Below are positions 1-8,740 of a DNA stretch of 36,743 bases, piece by piece; the stretch's first letter is position 1, and every line of letters begins with the position of its first letter. Under the pieces are notes generated by a model, which saw only the letters and a list, made by a program, of their open reading frames with translations, was not told where the DNA came from and did not search any database. Location: the NCBI GenBank assembly GCA_011053095.1, contig DRHS01000068.1:1-36743 (forward strand), written 5' to 3'. The DNA comes from Bacteroides sp. Its GTDB lineage: Bacteria > Bacteroidota > Bacteroidia > Bacteroidales > SM23-62. The translations under genes were made by a program, and so were the position numbers.

Positions 1-492
1 GACTGTATCTCTGGTAATGTTGAAATATTCCCTGGCGGGAGTGCCTACCTCGGCCGTCTTATCGAGGATCAAAATGCCATCGTGATCCGTTCCGAGTCCT
101 ATTTCATCTTCGGCGCAGATCATCCCTTCTGAAACTTCTCCCCGGATCTTCCTCTTTTTCAATGTCAGGCTGTTTTCTCCCTGGTACAATGTTGTTCCAA
201 CCGTAGCCACAACAACTTTTTGTCCCACAGCAACATTAGGCGCCCCGCAGACAATTTCGAGTGGTGTTCCCGTCCCAATATCCACCTTGTTCACTGTAAG
301 CTTATCGGCATTCGGGTGTTTCGTACATTCTTTTACCTGGCCGATAAAACATCCTTCCATGCCTCCTTTGACTGTCTCAAAATTCTCAGTCCCTTCCACC
401 TCAAGACCGATCATAGTCAGTATATCACCAAGTTCTTCAGGGGACAGATCAAAATCAATATATTCTTTTAGCCAGTTATAGGAAATCTTCAT
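1..492 (-). CDS. pheT: Phenylalanine--tRNA ligase beta subunit, N-terminal part (cut by window edge)
   Basis: The reverse strand from an ATG at 492 to base 1 is open for 164 codons. It begins MKISYNWLKEYIDFDLSPEE, which I recognise as the N-terminus of PheT. Residues of about 40-160 form the EMAP-II/OB-type tRNA-binding domain, with the family-typical stretch CTKHPNADKLTVNKVDIG, then IVCGAPNV and GMICAEDEIGLG. PheT pairs with PheS to charge tRNA-Phe in the cytoplasm. The bacterial subunit is usually near 800 residues, so about four fifths lie outside the window. It is divergent from surE across a 121-bp spacer, and a Bacteroidota -7 box lies about 30 bp upstream of the start. No defect is seen in the visible part. 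Confidence 0.95.
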   Translation of the reverse strand, partial: MKISYNWLKEYIDFDLSPEELGDILTMIGLEVEGTENFETVKGGMEGCFIGQVKECTKHPNADKLTVNKVDIGTGTPLEIVCGAPNVAVGQKVVVATVGTTLYQGENSLTLKKRKIRGEVSEGMICAEDEIGLGTDHDGILILDKTAEVGTPAREYFNITRDTV

Positions 493-521
493 GGATGCCT
501 GATATCGTGAATAAGTTCCTG

Positions 522-529
522 CAAAAGTA
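522..529 (-). promoter_or_regulatory. Bacteroidota -7 promoter box for pheT
   Basis: On the minus strand this reads TACTTTTG, a full match to the Bacteroidota housekeeping sigma consensus TAnnTTTG, and lies 30 bp before the pheT ATG. A convincing -33 TTTG was not found. An A-rich run lies directly upstream on the plus strand. Confidence 0.5.
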
Positions 530-561
530 GGAAAAAAAATATAGCCTTCCATTTACTATAT

Positions 562-569
562 TATCTTTG
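562..569 (+). promoter_or_regulatory. Bacteroidota -7 promoter box for the surE operon
   Basis: Reads TATCTTTG, matching TAnnTTTG, 44 bp before the surE ATG. With the pheT box at 522-529 it makes a divergent promoter pair in the 121-bp spacer. The -33 element is not clear. Confidence 0.45.
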
Positions 570-613
570 TAGGCTGTTGATATCGACATGAAATTTTATA
601 GATAAGAAAGCCA

Positions 614-1393
614 ATGAAAGAGGATCGATTATTCCTTGTTACCAATGATGATGGGATTAATGCCAGGGGACTTGATGCCCTGATCGAGGTGGTTCGACCC
701 TTTGGTAAGGTATTTGTCATTGCCCCTGAAGAAGGGCAGTCGGGCATGTCGCACGCCATCACTGTAAAGTACCCCATACGGCTGAGTAAGGTACACGAGG
801 AAAAGGGACTGGTAAAATACAGCAGCAACGGAACCCCGGTAGACTGCGTGAAACTTGCCCTGAACAAATTACTTGATAGAGCTCCGGATATGATCCTCTC
901 GGGCATAAATCATGGATCGAATGCTTCATCTTCAGTCATTTATTCAGGTACCATGGCAGCAGCAATCGAAGGCTGCATAAATGGTATTCCCTCAATCGGA
1001 TTTTCACTGCTGGACTATTCCCCCGATGCTAACTTTTCATCCGTGCTGAAATATGCCGAGATGATATTGTCGGATGCTCTCGAAAAGGGGATCCCGGACG
1101 AGACCTGCCTCAATGTAAATTTTCCTGTAAATACCTACAAGAAGATTAAGGGGATCCGCGTTTGCAGGCAGAATAAGGGTGTGTGGAAGGAGGAATTTGA
1201 CCACAGGAGAGACCCACAGAATCGTGATTATTACTGGCTGACAGGGGAATTTATTAACCTTGAGCCGGATGCACCGGATACGGATGAATATGCCCTGCAT
1301 AATAATTACATTAGTATTGTGCCGGTTCATATTGACCTGACATCCTATAAGGCAATTGACAAACTGCGGAACTGGGATATCGAAACCGGATAG
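614..1393 (+). CDS. surE: 5'/3'-nucleotidase SurE
   Basis: 259 residues, the usual SurE length. The protein opens with the metal-binding signature LVTNDDGINARGLDAL (two adjacent Asp), followed by VIAPEEGQSGMSHAIT and the GTPVDCVKLAL and LSGINHGSN blocks that build the SurE active site. The enzyme is a divalent-metal phosphatase of nucleoside monophosphates in the cytoplasm. The ATG at 614 is preceded by an AAGAAAG stretch, and the protein aligns from its first residues with the family. It heads a plus-strand run; the next gene starts 26 bp downstream. SurE next to lpxB is, from my memory, a common arrangement in Bacteroidales. Confidence 0.95.
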   Translation: MKEDRLFLVTNDDGINARGLDALIEVVRPFGKVFVIAPEEGQSGMSHAITVKYPIRLSKVHEEKGLVKYSSNGTPVDCVKLALNKLLDRAPDMILSGINHGSNASSSVIYSGTMAAAIEGCINGIPSIGFSLLDYSPDANFSSVLKYAEMILSDALEKGIPDETCLNVNFPVNTYKKIKGIRVCRQNKGVWKEEFDHRRDPQNRDYYWLTGEFINLEPDAPDTDEYALHNNYISIVPVHIDLTSYKAIDKLRNWDIETG

Positions 1394-1419
1394 AACCGGA
1401 TCCTGAGAATAAACTAATC

Positions 1420-1713
1420 ATGAGCAAGCGTTATAATAATATTCGAGTGGGACTTGTACTTGGGATTGTCGCACCGATAATTGGATTCTTTGTTGTTTAT
1501 CTGGTTGGGTTTCGTGGAATGAATTTTACTGAATATTTTGAAATGCTCTCATTCCGTAATAAACTAAGTTCCATTCTCAGCCTGAGCGTTATCCCGAACC
1601 TGCTGCTGTTTTTTATTTTCATCTGGCTGGATTATCTTTATTCTGCAAGGGGGGTGCTTGCATCAACCATGCTGTTTGCACTGATCGTAGTAGTAACCAA
1701 ATATATAATCTGA
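1420..1713 (+). CDS. Small integral membrane protein, unknown function
   Basis: 97 residues with three likely membrane segments: about residues 9-31 (VGLVLGIVAPIIGFFVVYLV), 50-68 and 76-96. A basic N-terminus (MSKRYNNIR) suggests a cytoplasmic start. I recognise no catalytic motif and assign no function. It sits between surE (26 bp upstream) and lpxB (16 bp downstream), all on the same strand, so it is probably co-transcribed with them. An envelope role would fit the neighbours but nothing in the sequence proves it. Confidence 0.75.
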   Translation: MSKRYNNIRVGLVLGIVAPIIGFFVVYLVGFRGMNFTEYFEMLSFRNKLSSILSLSVIPNLLLFFIFIWLDYLYSARGVLASTMLFALIVVVTKYII

Positions 1714-1729
1714 ACCTGGTCTCAAAATT

Positions 1730-2857
1730 ATGAAGTACTATCTGATTGCAGGGGAAGCTTCCGGTGACCTTCACGGCAGCAAGCTGATGAAAGGTCTGAA
1801 AAAATCGGATCCGGAAGCAGGATTCCGGTATTTCGGTGGCGACCTGATGGCTGCCGAAGGAGGTGAGCTGGTGCAGCACTATAAGGATACGGCAGTTATG
1901 GGATGGTACAGTGTTGTCGCCAATCTTGGCAAGATCCGAAGGAACCTCAGCACATGCCGGAAGGACATATTGAACTACAGTCCTGATACAGTTATCCTTA
2001 TAGATTATTCCGGCTTTAACCTGCGCATCGCACGCTGGGCAAAACCTGCAGGATTCAGGGTAATCTATTACATTTCACCCAAAGTCTGGGTCTGGAATTC
2101 AAAACGGGTCCATACAATTAAGGAGAATGTTGATAAGATGTATGTGATCCTTCCCTTCGAGGTCGGGTTTTATGAGAAGTACAATTACCAGGTTGAATAC
2201 GTGGGGAACCCGGTCCTGGATGCAGTTGCGGAACGAGCTGCAAAACCCGAGGCTCGCGGTGTTTTCCTCAAGCGTAACGGACTGGAGGATAAACCTCTGA
2301 TCGCCCTGTTGGCGGGGAGTCGCAGGGAGGAGATAAAGCACTGCCTGCCTGAGATGCTTGCCATAACCGGGGAATTCCCGGGGTATCGTTTTGTAATCGC
2401 CGGAGCACCCGGGATTGCAAGGGAGATTTACGATAATTATATCAGTGGGAGGGATGTTTCGATAGTATATGATCAGACGTATGAGCTGCTGATGCAGGCT
2501 GAGGCCGCCGTGGTGACTTCCGGGACAGCAACCCTTGAGACTGCATTGTTTGGAGTGCCGGAGGTGGTTGTTTATAAAATGGGAAAGCTCACCTATTTCA
2601 TCGGAAAACATTTAAAGCCGAAATTTTTCAGCCTGGTGAACCTGATAATGGACCGGGAGGTTGTTCAGGAGATTCTTCAGAAAAGGATTTCTCAGAAAAT
2701 CTCAACCGAACTCCACAGGATACTCGAAGACCAGGATTACCGGAAGAAGATGCTGAATGATTTTGCCGAACTCAGATCTGTGCTGGGTGCTACAGGAGCC
2801 CATCTGAGGCTGGCTGACCGGATCGTGAATAATCTTAAAGAACCCACAATATTTTGA
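1730..2857 (+). CDS. lpxB: Lipid-A-disaccharide synthase
   Basis: 375 residues, normal for LpxB (GT19). The N-terminus MKYYLIAGEASGDLHGSKLM is the family signature. Further blocks are YFGGDLM, VILIDYSGFNLRIA, YYISPKVWVWNSKR, YVGNPVLD, LLAGSRREEIKHCLP and the C-terminal VTSGTATLETALFGVPEVVVYK donor-binding region. The enzyme joins UDP-2,3-diacylglucosamine to lipid X to make the lipid A disaccharide at the inner face of the cytoplasmic membrane. It shows the organism makes lipid A. The stop codon overlaps the TTG start of the next gene (TTGA), suggesting translational coupling. Confidence 0.96.
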   Translation: MKYYLIAGEASGDLHGSKLMKGLKKSDPEAGFRYFGGDLMAAEGGELVQHYKDTAVMGWYSVVANLGKIRRNLSTCRKDILNYSPDTVILIDYSGFNLRIARWAKPAGFRVIYYISPKVWVWNSKRVHTIKENVDKMYVILPFEVGFYEKYNYQVEYVGNPVLDAVAERAAKPEARGVFLKRNGLEDKPLIALLAGSRREEIKHCLPEMLAITGEFPGYRFVIAGAPGIAREIYDNYISGRDVSIVYDQTYELLMQAEAAVVTSGTATLETALFGVPEVVVYKMGKLTYFIGKHLKPKFFSLVNLIMDREVVQEILQKRISQKISTELHRILEDQDYRKKMLNDFAELRSVLGATGAHLRLADRIVNNLKEPTIF

Positions 2858-4041
2858 AACTGAAGTCCGGATATATAATCCTGCTTATTGCTCTTTCATT
2901 CCGGGCAGTCCCGGTATATTCATTTGATATGGGCGTCAGCTTGTACAATAGCCATCTCGTTCAGTCGCTTGTATTTACCGTTGTCGACGGGTATTTCAGA
3001 ATCAGCGGGGAGGGGACTAAACCCTTTTCTATGGGACCGGGTTCATCCTGTTTTTTTCTTCATAGTTATGATACGCTGTATGTGAGGAATCAGGAAGGTA
3101 ACTGGTTCTGCAGCAATGAGATACAAATCACCGGTGAGGAAGGCTCGGTTTTTTCATTAAAACCCTCGGACCCGGTTCTGGATTCACGTGAATATCACGG
3201 AGACCTCGCCCTGGGGATATCCATGAGAAGCCTTCGCATAATCAACCTGATTGATCTTGAAACCTACATCATGGGCGTAGCCGAAGCGGAAGCCGGTCCG
3301 CGGTGTCCCCTGGAATATTACAAGGTTCAGGCTATCCTCAGCAGGACCTTTGCACTGAGGAATCTTGAACGACACCTGGAAGAAGGTTTTAATCTGTGTG
3401 ACGGGGTGCATTGCCAGGCCTACAAAGGAAGACATGTCTGGAACGAGGATGTCGAAATCGGTACAGAGGTTACCAGTGGACTGGTACTTTGTGATAGAGA
3501 CACTGTCCTTATCAATCCGGTTTACCATTCCAACAGCGGGGGTGAAACCCGGGGTGCAGGGGAAGTCTGGCTGAAAGAAGAGAGTTACCTCCTCCCGGTA
3601 CTTGATCCTTTCAGCAATGGACAGCAGAACTCAAACTGGGAGCGGAGTATGCATATCCGGGACTGGCTTATGTACCTTCTTTCCTACGAGATCCGCTTTG
3701 GGGAGAAAGCAGATACGGCGGGACTGGAGATGCGTCTGAATCACCGGCAGGAGTATTACCGGGTATTTGATGATTCAATTGACGTCTCCAATATCCGGAA
3801 AGATTTTAATTACCGTTCTGATTTTTTTGATGTTATCGTCGATGGAGAAATGGTCCGGATAAGGGGCAGGGGCTACGGTCATGGTGTCGGACTAAGCCAG
3901 GAAGGCGCTATCGAAATGTCACGGCGCCGGTATCATTACACAGCCATCCTGAACTATTATTATCACGAGATACAGATAGTTCCCTATTTTTTCCTTGATA
4001 CGGATGCCGGACTTGAAGGAAATCCCTTATTTTCGCACTAA
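2854..4041 (+). CDS. SpoIID/LytB domain-containing secreted protein
   Basis: 395 residues. Residues of about 1-23 are a signal peptide (basic start, hydrophobic IILLIALSFRAVPVY). The middle carries SpoIID/LytB features: IMGVAEAEAGPRCPLEYYKVQ, then YHSNSGGETRGAGEVW, and near the C-terminus RGRGYGHGVGLSQEGA. SpoIID homologues are lytic transglycosylases acting on denuded glycan strands. In Gram-negative bacteria the family is less well studied, so a periplasmic peptidoglycan role is inference. The start is a TTG overlapping the lpxB stop; a later ATG would remove the signal peptide, so TTG is preferred. The next gene (gldF) starts 15 bp downstream. Confidence 0.85.
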   Translation: MKLKSGYIILLIALSFRAVPVYSFDMGVSLYNSHLVQSLVFTVVDGYFRISGEGTKPFSMGPGSSCFFLHSYDTLYVRNQEGNWFCSNEIQITGEEGSVFSLKPSDPVLDSREYHGDLALGISMRSLRIINLIDLETYIMGVAEAEAGPRCPLEYYKVQAILSRTFALRNLERHLEEGFNLCDGVHCQAYKGRHVWNEDVEIGTEVTSGLVLCDRDTVLINPVYHSNSGGETRGAGEVWLKEESYLLPVLDPFSNGQQNSNWERSMHIRDWLMYLLSYEIRFGEKADTAGLEMRLNHRQEYYRVFDDSIDVSNIRKDFNYRSDFFDVIVDGEMVRIRGRGYGHGVGLSQEGAIEMSRRRYHYTAILNYYYHEIQIVPYFFLDTDAGLEGNPLFSH

Positions 4042-4056
4042 ATAGCCAGCACCGGG

Positions 4057-4788
4057 ATGTTCACCTTATTTCAGAAAGAAATCAACTCATTTTTCAGCAG
4101 CCTGACCGGGTATGTAGTGATCATTGTATTCCTGGTCACCAACTCGATGTTCATGTGGGTATTCAAGGGAGATCTTAATCTGCTTGACAATGGGCATGCC
4201 AATCTGGACGCACTGTTTTTCCTGGCACCCTGGATCTTTCTTTTTCTTGTCCCCGCCATCACCATGAGGCTTTTTGCAGAAGAGAAAAGAAGCGGAACAC
4301 TTGAGTTACTATTAACACAGCCCATAACGGAAATGCAGATAGTAATGGCCAAGTACCTTGCTGCTGTTGTACTGATCCTGTTTTCACTTCTTCCCACCCT
4401 GGTCTATTATTTTTCCGTATCAAAGCTTGGGAGTCCCCCGGGCAACCTCGACACTGGTGGGATCAACGGCTCCTATATTGGACTCTTTTTTCTTGCAGCA
4501 GTTTATGCATCTGTGGGGATTTTTACCTCTGCCATAACCGATAACCAGATCGTTTCCTTCCTGCTTGCAGTGCTTGTATCATTTTTTCTCTTTACAGGTT
4601 TTGACCTGATAACATCTGCAGACCTTTTCGGCAATCTTGATACCTTTCTCGTCAGGCTTGGCATAAACGAGCATTACCGGTCAATCAGCAGGGGAGTGAT
4701 TGATACACGTGATCTGATCTACTTTCTTAGTGTGATCAGCATATTTTTACTTGGGACCAATATAGTACTTCAAAGCAGAAAGTGGTAG
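4057..4788 (+). CDS. gldF: Gliding-motility-associated ABC transporter permease GldF
   Basis: 243 residues with about six membrane helices and the ABC-2 permease block FLVPAITMRLFAEEKRSGT followed by ELLLTQPITEMQIVMAKYLA, typical of GldF. In Flavobacterium johnsoniae GldF works with GldG and the ATPase GldA. Homologues also occur in Bacteroidota not known to glide, so motility cannot be concluded. No ATPase gene adjoins it here, so GldA must be elsewhere if present. It is tightly coupled to gldG: the TAG stop at 4786-4788 is followed by one base and then the gldG ATG. Confidence 0.9.
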   Translation: MFTLFQKEINSFFSSLTGYVVIIVFLVTNSMFMWVFKGDLNLLDNGHANLDALFFLAPWIFLFLVPAITMRLFAEEKRSGTLELLLTQPITEMQIVMAKYLAAVVLILFSLLPTLVYYFSVSKLGSPPGNLDTGGINGSYIGLFFLAAVYASVGIFTSAITDNQIVSFLLAVLVSFFLFTGFDLITSADLFGNLDTFLVRLGINEHYRSISRGVIDTRDLIYFLSVISIFLLGTNIVLQSRKW

Positions 4789-4789
4789 G

Positions 4790-6499
4790 ATGAAACGAAA
4801 GCAATTAAAACGGACCCATATTTTACAGTTGATCACCACTCTGGCGATCATCCTGCTGATAAATTATATCGGGTCATTTCTGTTTACCCGTATTGATCTT
4901 ACTGAGGAGAAACGTTATTCACTTGCACCCGAGACGCGTCAGATAATACGCGATCTTGATGATGTCATTTACGTGAGAGTATATCTTGATGGTGAATTGC
5001 CGATGGGATTTACACGTCTGAAAACCGCTATCAACGAACTGCTTGATGAATTCAGGGCATATGCTCCCCGCAATATACAATACGAGTTTATTGACCCTTC
5101 TGCTGATCCCGATTCCCGGATACGCAACAATGTTTTTACCCAGCTGTATGAAGCCGGATTGCAGCCTACAAATGCTCAGGTCAGACAGAAGGACGGAAGC
5201 GTTTCCCAGAAGATAGTTTTTCCGGGGGCCATTCTGACATACCGGGAGGTTGAAATCCCGCTTAACCTGCTAAAAAACAATCACGGCCTTTCCGGCGAGG
5301 TCAATCTCCACCAGTCCATCCAGGCACTTGAATACGAACTTGTCAGCATGATCCGGAACCTCAGCAGTGAAACCATTGAGAAGGTGGCCTTTCTTGAAGG
5401 ACACGGGGAACTGGATGCTTACCATGTTGGTGATATTACCAAGGGACTTGCCAATTTCTATCAGGTTGACCGTGGTGCGATAAATGGTCGTCTGGGACTT
5501 CTTGATCCCTATTCCGCTGTGATCATTGCCAAACCTGTAGAGACGTTTCCGGAGGAGGATAAATTTGTGATCGATCAGTACATCATGAACGGAGGAAAGG
5601 TCCTCTGGCTTATCGATCCGGTAATGGTATCTATGGATAGCCTGTTTATGGGAAATACAGTTGCATATTACGAGTCATTGAATCTTGAGGATCAATTATT
5701 TCGTTATGGCATACGCCTGAATCCTAACCTTGTGAAGGATATACAGTGCAATGTTATTCCTGTGAATAAGGGTGTTTTAGGGGGACAGGATAACTGGCAG
5801 CTTAGTCCCTGGTTCTATTACCCAATCCTTTCACCTGGAAATGATCACCTGATAACCCGCGCCCTCAATATGATTCTTATAAATTACGGTTCGGTCATTG
5901 ATACCGTGGGGGAGGATTCGGGTGTCCGGAAAACAGTACTGTTGAAGACATCACCATATAGCCAGCAGGTACCTGTTCCTTTGTATATCAGCCTTCGCGA
6001 AACAGATGCGCGCCCTGCCGAATCGGAATTTAACCGTTCCCATCTGCCACTGGGTGTCTTGTTGGAGGGTGAATTTGAATCGGTATTCTCCAATCGTTCA
6101 GTGCCAAAAAATGTAATCGGAGAACCAGTCGGTATCCGGGAAAAGAGCCTGCCAACCAAGATGATTGTTGTTGCCGATGGAGATATTATACGAAATGAGG
6201 TAACAGATTCCCCCGACGGTCCCTCAATAGCCCCACTGGGTTTTGACAGATTCACCAATCAGACCTTCGGCAACCGGGAATTCCTTCTGAATGCCATAAA
6301 TTACCTTACCGATGAGACAGGCCTGATGCGGCTAAGGGGACGGGAACTCAGACTTCGCATGCTTGACCGGAAAAGGACCGCTGATGAGGCAACAAAGTGG
6401 AAACTGATAAATACCATTGTTCCTGTGCTTATGGTAATTCTTTTCGGTATTCTAACCTGGTTTGAACGCCGAAGAAAATACAGCAGGAGAGTGAGTTAA
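4790..6499 (+). CDS. gldG: Gliding-motility-associated ABC transporter auxiliary protein GldG
   Basis: 569 residues. An N-terminal membrane anchor (about residues 13-32, LITTLAIILLINYIGSFLF) is followed by LTEEKRYSLAPETRQIIRDL, a hallmark of GldG. A large periplasmic region of the ABC-transporter auxiliary family contains AFLEGHGELDAY and GGKVLWLIDPV, and a C-terminal helix (about 543-560, IVPVLMVILFGILTWF) is followed by a basic tail. This one-helix, ectodomain, one-helix layout is normal for GldG. It follows gldF with one base between and is followed 22 bp later by the DUF4340-type gene. Confidence 0.9.
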   Translation: MKRKQLKRTHILQLITTLAIILLINYIGSFLFTRIDLTEEKRYSLAPETRQIIRDLDDVIYVRVYLDGELPMGFTRLKTAINELLDEFRAYAPRNIQYEFIDPSADPDSRIRNNVFTQLYEAGLQPTNAQVRQKDGSVSQKIVFPGAILTYREVEIPLNLLKNNHGLSGEVNLHQSIQALEYELVSMIRNLSSETIEKVAFLEGHGELDAYHVGDITKGLANFYQVDRGAINGRLGLLDPYSAVIIAKPVETFPEEDKFVIDQYIMNGGKVLWLIDPVMVSMDSLFMGNTVAYYESLNLEDQLFRYGIRLNPNLVKDIQCNVIPVNKGVLGGQDNWQLSPWFYYPILSPGNDHLITRALNMILINYGSVIDTVGEDSGVRKTVLLKTSPYSQQVPVPLYISLRETDARPAESEFNRSHLPLGVLLEGEFESVFSNRSVPKNVIGEPVGIREKSLPTKMIVVADGDIIRNEVTDSPDGPSIAPLGFDRFTNQTFGNREFLLNAINYLTDETGLMRLRGRELRLRMLDRKRTADEATKWKLINTIVPVLMVILFGILTWFERRRKYSRRVS

Positions 6500-6521
6500 G
6501 GATGTCATATATGAAGCTGCA

Positions 6522-7466
6522 ATGAGAAGTTTACGATTCTACCTGATATTGTTCGGAGTTCTTGCCTCTCTGGCATTCTACTTTTATTTAAATCGCAAAT
6601 CCGGATCTTATTCCCTTTCAAAACAGGAATTTTCAGTCAGGGATACAGCCAGGATTGAATCCATTCTTATCACTTCAGCCTTTGGAGAAGTGAATCTTTC
6701 CAGAAAGGGCAGTGTTTGGACAGTGAACGGGGATCCTGTCCGGGATGAAGCCTTGCGAGGGCTTCATGTAATGGTATCCAGGCTGGAGGTGGAAGCCCCG
6801 GTATCAAGAACACTTGAGGATAAGGTGCTTGATGAACTTGAAAAGGAATCGACCAGGGTACATATCGAAATGGAAGATGGCCCTGCAAAGGCATACAGGG
6901 TTTTTTACGACCATGTTTCAGATGCCAGCTATATGATTCTTGAAGGATCCGATATTGCTTTCCGGATGAAGGTCAGGGGATACAGGCAGACCAACCTGGA
7001 AGAACTATATAGTTCCGATCCCAGGTTCTGGAGAGATAATATTGTTTTTCAGTCACAGCCGGGAGAAATACAGGCAATTTCTTTTCTGAACAACCGGGAC
7101 GACTGGAAATCATTCCACCTGGCAAGAAATGAAGCCGGGATATTTGAAGTTGCATCAGGAGTTGTTCCGCAAAAATGGGTTTCGCCTGGAACTGAAAGCT
7201 TGAATCAGTACCTGGGTTATTTCAACGAAGTCCGTTTCGAATCTTATCTCGATCCGCAGAGGGATACACTCTCAAGATCAGCCGGACCGGATTATATCCT
7301 GAACCTTGAATTACTTGACGGGAAGCGTATCTATGTAGGGTTATTTCCTGTTTCAGACTTTAACAGGTTGTATGCCAGGCTGGCACGGGGGGAAGAATGG
7401 GTTGTTGTAAAATATGTGGAGATCGACCCTCTTCTGAAGGAATTTAAGTATTTTGCAGGCGTTTAA
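6522..7466 (+). CDS. DUF4340-type membrane-anchored protein
   Basis: 314 residues. One N-terminal helix (residues 5-22, FYLILFGVLASLAFYFYL) anchors a mostly beta-type ectodomain. The stretches FSVRDTARIESILI, LSRKGSVWTVNGDPVRDEAL and LEELYSSDPRFWRDN fit the DUF4340 family, often encoded just after gldG. The molecular function is not established. The 22-bp spacing from gldG and shared strand suggest it works with the GldFG transporter; this is inference. It ends the first operon, 73 bp before dnaN. Confidence 0.75.
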   Translation: MRSLRFYLILFGVLASLAFYFYLNRKSGSYSLSKQEFSVRDTARIESILITSAFGEVNLSRKGSVWTVNGDPVRDEALRGLHVMVSRLEVEAPVSRTLEDKVLDELEKESTRVHIEMEDGPAKAYRVFYDHVSDASYMILEGSDIAFRMKVRGYRQTNLEELYSSDPRFWRDNIVFQSQPGEIQAISFLNNRDDWKSFHLARNEAGIFEVASGVVPQKWVSPGTESLNQYLGYFNEVRFESYLDPQRDTLSRSAGPDYILNLELLDGKRIYVGLFPVSDFNRLYARLARGEEWVVVKYVEIDPLLKEFKYFAGV

Positions 7467-7505
7467 AAAATGAATTTGAGTGCAGGCCTTCTGAGTTTTT
7501 TTTCG

Positions 7506-7513
7506 TATAATTG
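7506..7513 (+). promoter_or_regulatory. Possible -7 promoter box for dnaN
   Basis: TATAATTG differs from TAnnTTTG at one position and lies 26 bp before the dnaN ATG. A run of eight T residues precedes it at 7496-7503. The -33 element is not clear, so this is tentative. Confidence 0.3.
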
Positions 7514-7539
7514 ATATTTAGAATTTAAACCGACCATCC

Positions 7540-8670
7540 ATGAAATTTGTTGTTTCCAGTACCGATCTTCTGGCGCATTTACAAAACGTTAGCAGGGTAA
7601 TCAGCTCGAAAAACACCCTTCCCATTCTCGACAACTTTTTATTTAAACTGGACAGCAATGAACTGGAGATCACAGCCTCCGACCTGGAGTCAACCCTGAT
7701 CACCAGGATGACCCTTGAAAATACTTCAGACGACGGGAGTATTGCTGTTCCCGCAAGAATACTTACTGATACATTGAAGGAGTTTCCGGAACAGCCCCTG
7801 ACATTTGAGATTAATCTTGCCAAATTATCTGTAGTAATCAATTCAGAGAATGGTAAGTTTACCATAGTAGGTCAGAATGCGGGTGATTTTCCACAGATAC
7901 CTACTGTTAAGGCAGATACAAAATCAAGCATTGAACTGCTCCCAGAAGTACTTAACACCGGGATAAGCAAAACATTGTTTGCAACCGCCGACGATGAACT
8001 CAGACCGGTTATGAACGGAATTTTTATTGAGCTGTCAACAGATGATGTAACCTTTGTAGCCTCGGATGCACACAAGCTTGTGCGCTACAAGCGTACCGAT
8101 GCCAAAGCGGATGCCTCATCTTCTTTCATCCTTCCTAAAAAACCTGCTTCACTGCTCAAGAATGTTCTTCCTGGTGAAGAAAATCCGGTCAAGGTGGAAT
8201 TCGATGATAAGAATGCCTTTTTCTCCATGACAGAGTATAAACTTATCTGCAGACTGGTTGAAGGCAATTACCCGAGCTATAATTCTGTGATACCTACGGA
8301 GAATCCGAATAAGCTAAGTATTGACAGGGCAGAGTTTTACAATACCCTGAAACGGGTGGCTGTATATTCAAATCAGGCAAGTAACCTTGTAAAGTTGGCA
8401 CTGAAAGGCAACCAAATGACTGTTTCAGCCCAGGATATTGACTTTTCTATCTCAGCATACGAGAGGTTAAATTGCCAGTACGAAGGGGAGGACATGGAGA
8501 TCGGTTTTAAATCAACTTTTCTTCTTGAGATCCTGTCAAATCTCACCTCACCAGATGTGATAGTAGAATTATCGGATCCCACACGGGCCGGCATCCTGCT
8601 TCCTGCTGCCTCGGATAATGAAGCAGAGGATGTATTGATGCTGCTGATGCCTATGATGATAAATGCATAA
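7540..8670 (+). CDS. dnaN: DNA polymerase III beta subunit (sliding clamp)
   Basis: 376 residues, normal for the clamp. The start MKFVVSSTDLLAHLQNVSRV and the block SSKNTLPILDNFLFKL are typical of domain I. Domain II contains LPEVLNTGISKTLFATADDELRPVMNGIFIEL (given as two joined stretches) and FVASDAHKLVRYK. The C-terminus ends in LMLLMPMMINA, matching the peptide that lines the client-binding pocket. The dimeric ring tethers polymerases and repair proteins to DNA. It is followed by an intrinsic terminator and then a DnaQ-type exonuclease gene. It is not beside dnaA here. Confidence 0.96.
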   Translation: MKFVVSSTDLLAHLQNVSRVISSKNTLPILDNFLFKLDSNELEITASDLESTLITRMTLENTSDDGSIAVPARILTDTLKEFPEQPLTFEINLAKLSVVINSENGKFTIVGQNAGDFPQIPTVKADTKSSIELLPEVLNTGISKTLFATADDELRPVMNGIFIELSTDDVTFVASDAHKLVRYKRTDAKADASSSFILPKKPASLLKNVLPGEENPVKVEFDDKNAFFSMTEYKLICRLVEGNYPSYNSVIPTENPNKLSIDRAEFYNTLKRVAVYSNQASNLVKLALKGNQMTVSAQDIDFSISAYERLNCQYEGEDMEIGFKSTFLLEILSNLTSPDVIVELSDPTRAGILLPAASDNEAEDVLMLLMPMMINA

Positions 8671-8692
8671 CCCTAATTAATTATATAAACCG

Positions 8693-8729
8693 AAGACCCG
8701 GCAGTATTTTCACGCCGGGTCTTTTTCTT
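8693..8729 (+). terminator. Rho-independent terminator after dnaN
   Basis: A perfect stem (AAGACCCGGC at 8693-8702 with GCCGGGTCTT at 8714-8723) has an 11-nt loop, and its 3' arm runs into TTTTCTT. It lies 22 bp after the dnaN stop and before the exonuclease gene, so the exonuclease probably has its own promoter or depends on read-through. Confidence 0.85.
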
Positions 8730-8740
8730 AAACCTGATCT

